Source: Lachnospiraceae bacterium (GTDB lineage: Bacteria; Bacillota; Clostridia; Lachnospirales; Lachnospiraceae). Taken from it: DNA of 64,000 bases. The position numbers and the translations under genes were made by a program. Below are positions 36,893 through 44,779 of this stretch, piece after piece (positions within the stretch are counted from its first letter, which is position 1; each line of letters starts with the position of its first letter). The stretch spans positions 62,001-126,000 of the forward strand of contig JAFVXW010000029.1 in assembly GCA_017500935.1 (NCBI GenBank), given 5' to 3'. The notes beneath the pieces are model-generated. The model was given only the letters and a program-made list of their open reading frames with translations, did no database searches and had not been told where the DNA came from.

Positions 36893-39226
36893 ATGAAGAT
36901 AGAAGGCATTATTTCGCAAATGACTCTGGAAGATAAGATCGCTTTGTGCGAAGGAGCGTCCTTCTGGGAGAGCAGGGCTTACGAAAAGTACGGCATTCCC
37001 TCTATGTTTGTCTGCGACGGCCCCAGTGGCCTGCGCAAACAGGATTTAAGCGGCGGTCTGGACATGCTGGGGATCAACAAGTCTGTCCCGGCCACCTGTT
37101 TTCCCGCTGCGGTGACCACTGCCGGAAGCTGGGACCCGGAATTGACCAAACAGGTGGGCAATGCGATCGGGGAGGAAGCGCTGCAGCAAAAGGTGGGAGT
37201 TGTGCTGGGGCCCGGCTGTAATTTAAAGCGCAATCCCCTGTGCGGACGAAACTTTGAGTATTTTTCAGAGGACCCCTATCTGGCCGGTAAACTGGCAGCC
37301 GGATTTATCAAAGGTGTGGAAAAAAACGGTGTCGGCACCAGCTTAAAGCACTTTGCCGCCAACTCCCAGGAGTTAAACCGTTTTACTTCTGACTCTCTCA
37401 TGGACGAACGGACCTTGCGGGAACTGTATCTGACCGGATTTGAAATCGCTGTAAAGGAGGCAAAGCCTGCCACGGTGATGTGTTCTTACAATAAAATAAA
37501 CGGTATCCATGCCAGCGACCACAGAAAGCTGCTTACCGATATCCTCCGCGGCGAATGGGGATTTGACGGCATGGTTGTTACCGACTGGGGCGCCATGAAT
37601 GACAGGATTGCGGGATTTAGGGCAGGCTGTGACTGGAACATGCCCGGATCAAGTGACTATATGTTCAAAGAGTGCGCGCAGGCGGTCAAAGAAGGAAAAC
37701 TTTCCGAACGTGAGATAGATGCCAGCGTCCGCAGAATTTTAAAAACGGTTTTCCGTGCGGCAGACACCCATCAGCGCACTTATGACTGTGATTATGACGC
37801 GCATCATGTGGTCGCACGTCAGGCCGCAGAACAGGGCGCGGTGCTTTTGAAAAATGAAGGAAATATCCTGCCGCTTAAAGAAACTGCCCGGATCGCGGTC
37901 ATCGGTGCCATGGCCAAAGAAATCCGTTATCAGGGAGCAGGATCCAGCCATATCAATCCCACAAGGTTGAGTCAGCCACTGGATTTTCTGCCCGGAGCCC
38001 TTTATGCGCCCGGCTGTGACGAACAGGGAAATACAACGGAAAATATGCTTTCTGAAGCTGCAAAAGCTGCCGGGGAGGCAGAAACGGCAGTGATCTTTGC
38101 CGGTCTTCCGGGACGGTATGAATCCGAAGGCTTTGACAGGGAAGATATGACGATGCCTGCCGGTCACATCCGGATGATCGAAGCAGCGGCCGCAGCCAAT
38201 CCCAATACCGTGGTGGTACTTTTGTGCGGCTGCTGTGTGGAATGTCCCTGGGCAGACAAGGTCAAAGCGATTCTGTATATGGGGCTGCCCGGTCAGGCCG
38301 GAGGTGAGGCGGCAGCAAACCTGCTTTACGGCAAAGTAAATCCTTCCGGCAAACTGGCTGAAAGCTGGCCTTTTACCTATGGGGATGTTCCTTCCTCGGA
38401 ATTTTTTGGCAAAATGCAGGATGCTTTGTATGTGGAGGGCATTTATGCCGGTTATCGCTATTATGACAAGGCAGCCGTTAAGGTACGCTGGCCCTTCGGC
38501 TATGGTCTGAGCTACACAACTTTTGCGTATTCTGATCTGACAGTTGACGGAAAGGAAGTTTCGGTGACGGTTGCCAACACCGGCAGCTGTGCAGGTGCAG
38601 AGGTGGTACAGCTGTATGTGGCTGCACTACAGAATGGCATCCACCGGCCTGTACGGGAGCTGAAAGGATTTCAGAAGGTATTCCTTGCACCCGGAGAGAA
38701 AAAAACGGTAAGTTTTTGTCTGAATGACCGCAGTTTTGCTGTGTGGCAGGAGGGCTGGAAGGTTCCTGCAGGCACTTATCAGATTCAGATCGCAGATCTT
38801 TGTGCGCCGCTGGAAAGTGCCGGAGAAGAAGTGACAATTCCTGCCTGGCAGAAAGACAGCTGGTACGAAACCTGCAGCGGTAAGCCTTCGCAGGCCGGCT
38901 GGGAAGCAATGCTGGGAAAACACTACACAGCTCCGGTTTTGAAAAAGGGAAGTTTCACCATGGACAACACGGTTATGGAAATGAAGGAATATTCCCTTGT
39001 TATGAAAATCATGTACAAAGCAGTGGAGAATGTGATGGCCAAAAGCTTCGGCGGCAAAAAGGATTATGACAATCCGGAATTCCGTATGATGATCAATGCT
39101 TCGGTGGGCGGCCCCCTGCGGGGAATGCAGATTTCCGGCGGTATCAAAGGCGGCATCATGCCGGGACTTCTGGAAATGGCAAACGGACATTTCTTCCGGG
39201 GCATTATGAAGATGATAAAGGGATAA
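36893..39226 (+). CDS. Glycoside hydrolase family 3 (beta-glucosidase-like)
   Basis: The 777-residue enzyme starts at ATG 36893, 1 nt behind the previous stop, with CGGAGGA as RBS. The N-terminal barrel carries nucleophile Asp231 in V-V-T-D-W-G-A-M and substrate motifs K-H-F-A-A-N-S-Q-E and C-S-Y-N-K-I-N-G. The alpha/beta sandwich and a fibronectin III-like domain (G-A-E-V-V-Q-L-Y-V) follow. A last stretch of about 110 residues (Met/Gly/Lys-rich) has no domain that I recognise. The layout fits beta-glucosidases or xylosidases. Together with GH78 it could strip rhamnosyl-glucosides stepwise. Confidence 0.92.
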   Translation: MKIEGIISQMTLEDKIALCEGASFWESRAYEKYGIPSMFVCDGPSGLRKQDLSGGLDMLGINKSVPATCFPAAVTTAGSWDPELTKQVGNAIGEEALQQKVGVVLGPGCNLKRNPLCGRNFEYFSEDPYLAGKLAAGFIKGVEKNGVGTSLKHFAANSQELNRFTSDSLMDERTLRELYLTGFEIAVKEAKPATVMCSYNKINGIHASDHRKLLTDILRGEWGFDGMVVTDWGAMNDRIAGFRAGCDWNMPGSSDYMFKECAQAVKEGKLSEREIDASVRRILKTVFRAADTHQRTYDCDYDAHHVVARQAAEQGAVLLKNEGNILPLKETARIAVIGAMAKEIRYQGAGSSHINPTRLSQPLDFLPGALYAPGCDEQGNTTENMLSEAAKAAGEAETAVIFAGLPGRYESEGFDREDMTMPAGHIRMIEAAAAANPNTVVVLLCGCCVECPWADKVKAILYMGLPGQAGGEAAANLLYGKVNPSGKLAESWPFTYGDVPSSEFFGKMQDALYVEGIYAGYRYYDKAAVKVRWPFGYGLSYTTFAYSDLTVDGKEVSVTVANTGSCAGAEVVQLYVAALQNGIHRPVRELKGFQKVFLAPGEKKTVSFCLNDRSFAVWQEGWKVPAGTYQIQIADLCAPLESAGEEVTIPAWQKDSWYETCSGKPSQAGWEAMLGKHYTAPVLKKGSFTMDNTVMEMKEYSLVMKIMYKAVENVMAKSFGGKKDYDNPEFRMMINASVGGPLRGMQISGGIKGGIMPGLLEMANGHFFRGIMKMIKG

Positions 39227-39239
39227 AAGGAGAAGGAAA

Positions 39240-40658
39240 ATGGGAAAAGCAGAAACGCCCGAACAACTGGCAGCCAGAAAGGCCAGAGAGCAAAAGGAAC
39301 TGGCCAGATGGCGCAAAGAGCAGGCCAGACCAAAAAGAAAGTGTTATCTGACATACCTGATCGTGGTGCTGAGTATGGTGTTTATTACGGACTCTGTTGC
39401 CACGGATATCTGTACCAAAATGAAAGCTGAAATCTGCGGTGACCTGTTTGGCGGTTCCACTGCGGTGATGGATACGCTGGGGATGCTTGCGTCTGCCGTA
39501 ATGATCGCCGGTGCGATTTATAAGTCCATGTCTGACCGGTTTGGACGCAAAATTTTTCTTGTGCTGAATACTGCTGCCATGGGACTTGGCATGTTTGTCG
39601 TGTATCTGGCCGGAAATGTGGGCTCTGCCGCTGTATACATCACAGGCTCTCTTTTGATCACTTTTTTTATAGCCCATGATATGCAGGCGGTGTATGTGCT
39701 GGAAACCATGCCCGCAAAGCACCGTTTTACATACCTGTCCATTGTGTCTGCCATTGGCTCTCTGGGCGCTGTTTTGATCCCCATTATGCGCCGCGCGGTC
39801 ATGGGAAACAATACCGCTGTCTGGAACCGCGTCTTTTTGGTTCCCGCCGTTTTGGCTGTGGTGGTGGGCCTGATCGCGATGGTGACTGCCCGCGAAACCG
39901 ATGTATTTATCAATAACCGGATCGGTTTTCTGGAAATGACGGACAAAGAGCGGGAAGAGGAAAATGCCAGACGCCGTGCAGAGGCACAGGCGCAGGGCGG
40001 TTTAGTGTCTGCCTTTAAGTTTGCCTTCCGGCATAAACAGCTGCGCTGGCTTTTTATCTGTACCATGTTTGTTTCGGTTGCCATGATCGGCACCATGTAC
40101 TACCAGCAGATCATGACCTATGGCTATGAGGCAGCTTACGGTGCTTTGGCGCCTGAGGTGGTAACCGATGCGCTGATGGTCATGCCTGTGATCGGTGCCA
40201 TTTTTACTCTGGCAAAAGGGTTTATCAGCGATAAGTTCGGCAGAAAGCCGGTTGCGGTCGTGATGGCATCTCTTACATTGATCGGCATTGTAGGCTTTTT
40301 CCTCGGTATTACCCTTGCGTGGAGCCCGGTTTTAGTGGGGATTTTCACCGGTATGTATACCGGCGGATACTGGTGCACTTCCGATGCCATGGGCGGCAAT
40401 ATGTGTGCGGAGGCAGCACCTACAAATCTGCGCGCTTCGGTTTTGGGAGCGCAGAGTCTGTGCAATATGGTAGGTATGGGTGTGTCTTACCCTGCCATGA
40501 TTGTGGTTTCCATTATTGCCGGCAATGATGCACTGGGCATCACCTGCCTGCTGTGCGTTGCCATTCCGCTGGTGGCTGCCATTGTGCTGTTTATGACAAA
40601 GGTTGCCGAAACCAGAGGGATCGATTTAAATACCGTACGCGGCGACGAGTGGGATTAA
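39240..40658 (+). CDS. MFS transporter, probable glycoside importer
   Basis: The 472-residue protein has about 12 membrane segments and the MFS loop S-D-R-F-G-R-K between helices 2 and 3, with a second S-D-K-F-G-R-K between helices 8 and 9. The first 35 residues are strongly charged and cytoplasmic. RBS AAAAGGAGAAGG. It lies 13 bp behind the GH3 gene, which places it in the operon as likely carrier of the substrate of the cytoplasmic glycosidases; the substrate is not predictable. An N-terminal Lys/Arg/Glu tail of this length is unusual for MFS sugar transporters. Confidence 0.85.
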   Translation: MGKAETPEQLAARKAREQKELARWRKEQARPKRKCYLTYLIVVLSMVFITDSVATDICTKMKAEICGDLFGGSTAVMDTLGMLASAVMIAGAIYKSMSDRFGRKIFLVLNTAAMGLGMFVVYLAGNVGSAAVYITGSLLITFFIAHDMQAVYVLETMPAKHRFTYLSIVSAIGSLGAVLIPIMRRAVMGNNTAVWNRVFLVPAVLAVVVGLIAMVTARETDVFINNRIGFLEMTDKEREEENARRRAEAQAQGGLVSAFKFAFRHKQLRWLFICTMFVSVAMIGTMYYQQIMTYGYEAAYGALAPEVVTDALMVMPVIGAIFTLAKGFISDKFGRKPVAVVMASLTLIGIVGFFLGITLAWSPVLVGIFTGMYTGGYWCTSDAMGGNMCAEAAPTNLRASVLGAQSLCNMVGMGVSYPAMIVVSIIAGNDALGITCLLCVAIPLVAAIVLFMTKVAETRGIDLNTVRGDEWD

Positions 40659-40699
40659 ACGGTGATTTATACTGCAGTATTCAAAGAGAGAATCCGTAA

Positions 40700-41091
40700 A
40701 TGAACTTGAACGATGTTATTATCTATATCATGGCTGTATCGTCGGCGGCATCACGGCCGGATATGAAATGGGCATGATCTTGAAAAATCTGACACCCATC
40801 CTCATTCTGGTGCTTTTGATCATATGGGGCCTGTTAAAAAAGCCGGACTGGATGGTGAAAGGCTTTTCAGTCTTTGTAAAAGACATGGATGAGAGAGGAA
40901 AAGTCATCAATATGGCATTTGCGGTTTCCTCTGCCTTTGTATTTGGCGATCATCTGGGCTTTATCGCAGGTGTGAATCCGGAAATGATCGTGCCGGTCAT
41001 TGCCGGTAAGCTTGCAGGCGGCATTTCTGCGATCGGGGTTGCTGTGCTGCTTACACGTAGGAAAAAACACAAAAAGGAGGCTGAATCATGA
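40700..41091 (+). pseudogene. eutH: Decayed eutH (ethanolamine transporter) with two internal deletions
   Basis: Three pieces of EutH (about 400 residues in other species) remain. Piece 1 is the N-terminus M-N-L-N-D-V-I-I-Y-I-M from 40700. Piece 2, in another frame, reads G-C-I-V-G-G-I-T-A-G-Y then N-L-T-P-I-L-I-L-V-L and W-M-V-K-G-F-S-V-F, matching the middle of EutH. Piece 3 is the C-terminus from M-D-E-R-G-K-V-I-N through G-D-H-L-G-F and G-K-L-A-G-G-I-S-A-I-G-V-A. Roughly 170 and 100 residues are missing at the two joints, and piece 1 is out of frame. A 107-residue frame (40768-41091) could still be translated. No other eut gene is present. Confidence 0.82.
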
Positions 41092-42761
41092 ATTATGCAT
41101 CACTTTCCAAACCGTTTTTGTATCCGTCCCAGCTTAAATATCGTCTTGGGCTGGCCAAAAAACGTCTGACACATTATCCGGTGGACAGCATGAATTTTAT
41201 TATGATGGATCTGGAGAGACCCAGACTTCGGAGCAGACATGCGCATTGGTGTACCTATGACCTTACCGGGCGTATGCTGCAGTTTTATTCTCTGGCAGAA
41301 GGCGTGGACGGAGAACATATTGAAGTTCTGAACGAATTGTTTGAGCGCATCATGAATAACCGGCATAAATCCGGCGTGTTTGGAAATGCGTTTGAGTATA
41401 CCGGTGAGTCTCCGGAAAAGGCCACCTATATCGGAACCCATTTTATGTCGGGACTGGTAAATTACTATGAACTGACCGGAGATATGCGTGCACTGAACGC
41501 AGCACAGGCATGTGCGGAATTTCTGTTTGCCAAAGGAGATGCATTTTATGCGGAAATGGCCAATCCGTTCGGTCCTCACAAAATGAGCTGCTGGATCGCA
41601 GAAGGTTTTGCGGAGCTTTATAAGCAAACACAGAAGGAAGTGTATCTGGATGCCGTCCGCCGCATTGCGAGTGAATGTATGGGACAGCTGCAGGGCGCAC
41701 ATTCCCATGGCTATATGACCACGCTGCGCGGTATTTTAAAAGCAGCCATCTATGCCGAAGATGCAGAACTGGCAGAATTTGTCCGTGTGCGCAGGCAGGA
41801 GATCATCGATCGGGGATGTATGTATCCAAACGGCGACATCAGCGAGATGTTTCCGGAGTCTCCCCGCAATGAAGGCTGTTCTATTGCAGACTGGATCATG
41901 CTGAATCTGCTGTACGGTTTTTATTTTGATGACAGCAGTGCCTATGAGCTGGCAGAATATTCGCTTTGGAATGCGCTTTATTTCAACCAGTTTGTGACCG
42001 GTGGATTCGGACACCGTTATTTTGGCGAGCACGGTTATAAAACTTATATTGAGGAAGCCTGGTGGTGCTGTACCGAAAACTGCGGTATGTGTCTGACGGA
42101 AACTGCGCGTCACGCGGTAACGATGAAGAACGGACTTTTGAAATTAAACTTCCTCATTCCGGGTCAGTATACGATCAAAACACCTTCGGGCGAGATCCGG
42201 GTCTGTGTCACAACAAAATATCCGACAAATGCAGAAACCATTATCAGAGTCGAGGGCACGCAGGATGATATGGAGCTGCGCATTCCTTCCTGCATCAGAG
42301 CTGCATCCTGCCGCCGCGTGAACAATCCCCTTGGATATACGCTCTATCTGGATGGCAAAATGGGACATTACACCGAAATTCGCAATGATCGAATGGTGGT
42401 AAAATACGGACCGCTGGTGATCGCCCCCATGATGTATCACTGGGATCTGATGACTGCGGTGGAACAGGAAAATACAGTGCCGGAAGGATATTGTCATGAG
42501 GCACTGAAAGGACGTGATTTTAAGCTTGCTCTGACAGATCCTGATGAGAACGGATTTTATCGGTTAAAACACGATCCGCTTCCGGAATGGAGTATTTTTG
42601 AAGAAGGAGAAATGGCAGGTATTTCAGGAGGAGAGGCAGCCTCTGCCTATATTCCGGTGGTATTTCCGGATGGGACAAAAAAAGAACTGTTTTTCCAGCC
42701 TCTGTGCAGTGCGACCTCCAATCTGACGCTGATGGATATTGTGAGTGATTTTACAATATAA
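41088..42761 (+). CDS. GH127-like protein (beta-L-arabinofuranosidase family)
   Basis: The 557-residue protein resembles GH127/DUF1680 (alpha/alpha)6 enzymes. The unusual zinc-thiolate catalytic set of this family seems kept: Glu262 and Cys264 in N-E-G-C-S, and Cys327-Cys328 in W-W-C-C-T-E-N, corresponding to E-x-C and C-C of Bifidobacterium HypBA1. The rest is divergent and shorter than HypBA1 (about 660), so substrate may differ; arabinofuranose is an inference. RBS AAAGGAGG. It overlaps the end of the eutH remnant by 4 nt and closes the operon before a strong terminator. Confidence 0.75.
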   Translation: MNYASLSKPFLYPSQLKYRLGLAKKRLTHYPVDSMNFIMMDLERPRLRSRHAHWCTYDLTGRMLQFYSLAEGVDGEHIEVLNELFERIMNNRHKSGVFGNAFEYTGESPEKATYIGTHFMSGLVNYYELTGDMRALNAAQACAEFLFAKGDAFYAEMANPFGPHKMSCWIAEGFAELYKQTQKEVYLDAVRRIASECMGQLQGAHSHGYMTTLRGILKAAIYAEDAELAEFVRVRRQEIIDRGCMYPNGDISEMFPESPRNEGCSIADWIMLNLLYGFYFDDSSAYELAEYSLWNALYFNQFVTGGFGHRYFGEHGYKTYIEEAWWCCTENCGMCLTETARHAVTMKNGLLKLNFLIPGQYTIKTPSGEIRVCVTTKYPTNAETIIRVEGTQDDMELRIPSCIRAASCRRVNNPLGYTLYLDGKMGHYTEIRNDRMVVKYGPLVIAPMMYHWDLMTAVEQENTVPEGYCHEALKGRDFKLALTDPDENGFYRLKHDPLPEWSIFEEGEMAGISGGEAASAYIPVVFPDGTKKELFFQPLCSATSNLTLMDIVSDFTI

Positions 42762-42798
42762 GTCCGGCGAAAAAAAGACTTGCTAAAACAAAAAAAAG

Positions 42799-42830
42799 GC
42801 CCCCGGCGCATTTGGTGTGCCGGGGGATTT
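42799..42830. terminator. Bidirectional terminator
   Basis: The stem CCCCCGGC / GCCGGGGG (42799-42806 with 42818-42825) has T's downstream on the plus strand and an A run on the other side, serving both the GH127-like gene and the convergent peptidase gene. Confidence 0.88.
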
Positions 42831-42844
42831 TGGGTCAAAAGAGA

Positions 42845-44179
42845 TTATTTGGTTTCAGCCTTTGTTTCAGCGGGCTTTTCTTCTTTTTTATCTTCCTTTT
42901 TCTCTTCTTCCTTCTTCATGCCTTCCATTTTTCTGAACTTTTCAAGCTTTTCATTGATTTCCTTGGGCAGTTCGCGGGGAACAGGGAATACCTTTGCGTT
43001 TACAACCTGTTCGGAGAACTTAACCATAAATTCAACGGTCTTGATGAATGCGGTGGGATCCAGAACTTCCATCATATCTCTGCGGGAGTGGATTTCAGCG
43101 CCGCCTCTGGGGTTAAGACGTGCGAAAGTCATGGCGGGAACGCCGGCTTCTGCAAATGCAGTGGAATCGGAAGGATAAGTGTCGATTTCGGTTACGATCG
43201 GGAAGCCTTCCACGCAGCCCATGAAGTCGATATGTTTTGCAACTCTTTCGTCACAGGTGCAGACAGCCTTTTCATAACCAAGTAAAACACCGGTCATATC
43301 TACGTTGATGTTGAAACGATGTTTGTCCAGTTCATCCTTGTGGTCTTTGCAGTATGCCTTTGCGCCGCAGATGCCGATTTCTTCGGAACCGCACCATACG
43401 AACTTCACAGTTCTCTTGGGAGGGTTCTTTGCGAAGTGATGCATGATCTCCATGATGGTGATGGAGCCGGTGCCGTTGTCCCATGCGCCGGTGCCGTAGA
43501 TTACGGAGTCATAGTGAGCGGAGAAAGCGATGATCTCATCGGGCTTTTCGGTACCTTCGATGGTAGCAACTACGTTGTGGGAGGTGCCTTTTTTGTTGCC
43601 GTCCTGCTTTTCAACGATGCAGATCTCTTCAACGCCCATGCGCAGAAGCTTGGAAGCGTCGGTGATGTGGATCACTACGCCGGGGAAGTTGATGTCTTCT
43701 TCGCCGGGTTTTCTGCGTTCGTTTCTGGTACGGATCTCAGGGATCATTTCTTCGGGATCGTACAGGGAACCGTGGCATGCGATATAGCCAAGTGCACCGG
43801 ATTTTCTCATTCTTTCCAGAACTTCGGGCTTAGCCATGCCGCTCAGCAGCAGGATCTTGCCTTCTGCGTCAAGCAGGTTCGCTTCCATACCGTCTTCTAC
43901 ATAAAGAAGAGGGCCGCAGATGCCTTCGTCGGGAGTGTTGCCGGATCTGCCGATGCCGATGCAGTTGATCTCGCAGACTTCGGGCTTGGTAACAGTCAGC
44001 TTTGCTTCAAAAACTTCGGGCATGTCGATCTCGAAAGCTTCGATCACTGCGGGAACGCCGATCTTGTCGCATTCAGCCTTTAACAGTTCTGCAGCAGCCA
44101 GCTCGCCGGGGGTACCTGCAATACGGGGAACGCTGAGTCTTGTGAGCACTTCAAATGCTCTGTCTTTACAAATGTTCAT
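42845..44179 (-). CDS. M28 family zinc metallopeptidase with PA-like insert
   Basis: The 444-residue protein has the M28 aminopeptidase zinc site: His in F-S-A-H-Y-D-S, Asp in G-A-W-D-N-G-T-G, Glu-Glu in C-G-S-E-E-I-G, Asp in N-V-D-M-T-G and His in E-I-H-S-R-R-D. A protease-associated-like domain is inserted between residues about 80 and 200. The last 25 residues are a Lys/Glu-rich tail (K-K-E-E-E-K-K-E-D-K-K-E-E-K-P). No signal peptide, so a cytoplasmic aminopeptidase is likely. RBS AAAGGAG. It has its own promoter and codon use typical of a highly expressed gene. Confidence 0.9.
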   Translation of the reverse strand: MNICKDRAFEVLTRLSVPRIAGTPGELAAAELLKAECDKIGVPAVIEAFEIDMPEVFEAKLTVTKPEVCEINCIGIGRSGNTPDEGICGPLLYVEDGMEANLLDAEGKILLLSGMAKPEVLERMRKSGALGYIACHGSLYDPEEMIPEIRTRNERRKPGEEDINFPGVVIHITDASKLLRMGVEEICIVEKQDGNKKGTSHNVVATIEGTEKPDEIIAFSAHYDSVIYGTGAWDNGTGSITIMEIMHHFAKNPPKRTVKFVWCGSEEIGICGAKAYCKDHKDELDKHRFNINVDMTGVLLGYEKAVCTCDERVAKHIDFMGCVEGFPIVTEIDTYPSDSTAFAEAGVPAMTFARLNPRGGAEIHSRRDMMEVLDPTAFIKTVEFMVKFSEQVVNAKVFPVPRELPKEINEKLEKFRKMEGMKKEEEKKEDKKEEKPAETKAETK

Positions 44180-44257
44180 AGCGGGGGAACTCCTTTATAT
44201 TTTTTTATGACTGCCCGGAGTCTTAAGGCCGGACAGCACATTATGTACGACTCTTTC

Positions 44258-44286
44258 AGTATATATAAAATTGCGGGGGGATGCAA
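44258..44286 (-). promoter_or_regulatory. Promoter of the M28 peptidase gene
   Basis: On the minus strand TTGCAT (44281-44286), a 17-nt spacer and TATACT (44258-44263) give a leader of about 75 nt. Confidence 0.7.
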
Positions 44287-44427
44287 CTGGTTTAAATGGG
44301 TTATGTGAATATTGAAAAAAACAATCAAATTTTCAGGGGATTTTTATTTTTGTGGAAGTTTGAAAAGTTTTGCTGTGACAGAAGGAATTTCTGAAAGGAT
44401 ATTTAAATAGAGGAAAAGAAAAGTGCA

Positions 44428-44460
44428 TAAAAACAACAGTGATTTCAAAATCACTGTTGT
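44428..44460 (-). terminator. Terminator overlapping the end of the XRE gene
   Basis: A perfect 13-bp stem ACAACAGTGATTT / AAATCACTGTTGT with a 2-nt centre is followed on the minus strand by five T's. The stop codon of the XRE gene lies inside one arm. Confidence 0.85.
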
Positions 44461-44672
44461 GAGGGGGAAATGTCGTCAAGCTGTTCAAAAAGATCGCCTA
44501 CAGGACAATTCAGTATTTTGGACAATTTTTCGAGATTTTCATAGCGAATGGATGAGGTTTCATTGTTGACAATGCGGGAAAAATTCTGGTAACTCATATC
44601 CATTTGCTTATATAGCCAATATTTTGAATGATTTTGCTCTTTGAGAATGTCAAGGACTCTTAAACGCAGCAT
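44451..44672 (-). CDS. XRE family transcriptional regulator (small)
   Basis: The 73-residue protein is a single Cro/C1-type helix-turn-helix: L-Y-K-Q-M-D-M-S-Y-Q-N-F-S-R-I-V-N-N-E-T-S, then I-R-Y-E-N-L-E-K-L-S-K-I-L-N-C-P-V-G-D-L-F-E. The latter is the typical end of HTH_26-type regulators. No partner domain is present. It is transcribed away from the repeat lipoprotein gene, and the shared 107-bp intergenic region holds an inverted repeat over the promoter, so it probably controls that gene and itself. Base composition is more AT-rich than the core genes around it. Confidence 0.85.
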   Translation of the reverse strand: MLRLRVLDILKEQNHSKYWLYKQMDMSYQNFSRIVNNETSSIRYENLEKLSKILNCPVGDLFEQLDDISPSQQ

Positions 44673-44719
44673 TTGGATTCTCCGTTGCTTTTTCTTAGAT
44701 TATATCCAAAAGGAAAATC

Positions 44720-44759
44720 TTGAATAACTAATGTATGAGATATATAATGTACACATTAG
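44720..44759 (+). promoter_or_regulatory. Promoter and candidate operator of the repeat lipoprotein gene
   Basis: TTGAAT (44720-44725), a 17-nt spacer and TATAAT (44743-44748) form a near-consensus promoter. The inverted repeat CTAATGT (44728-44734) / ACATTAG (44753-44759) brackets the -10 box, a natural place for the XRE protein to bind. Confidence 0.7.
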
Positions 44760-44779
44760 ATATATAAAGGAGAAAGGGT

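Noticed and set aside
43319-44083. 254-codon frame opposite the M28 peptidase gene
   Set aside because: The peptidase has all zinc ligands; the opposite frame is an artefact of its strong codon bias.
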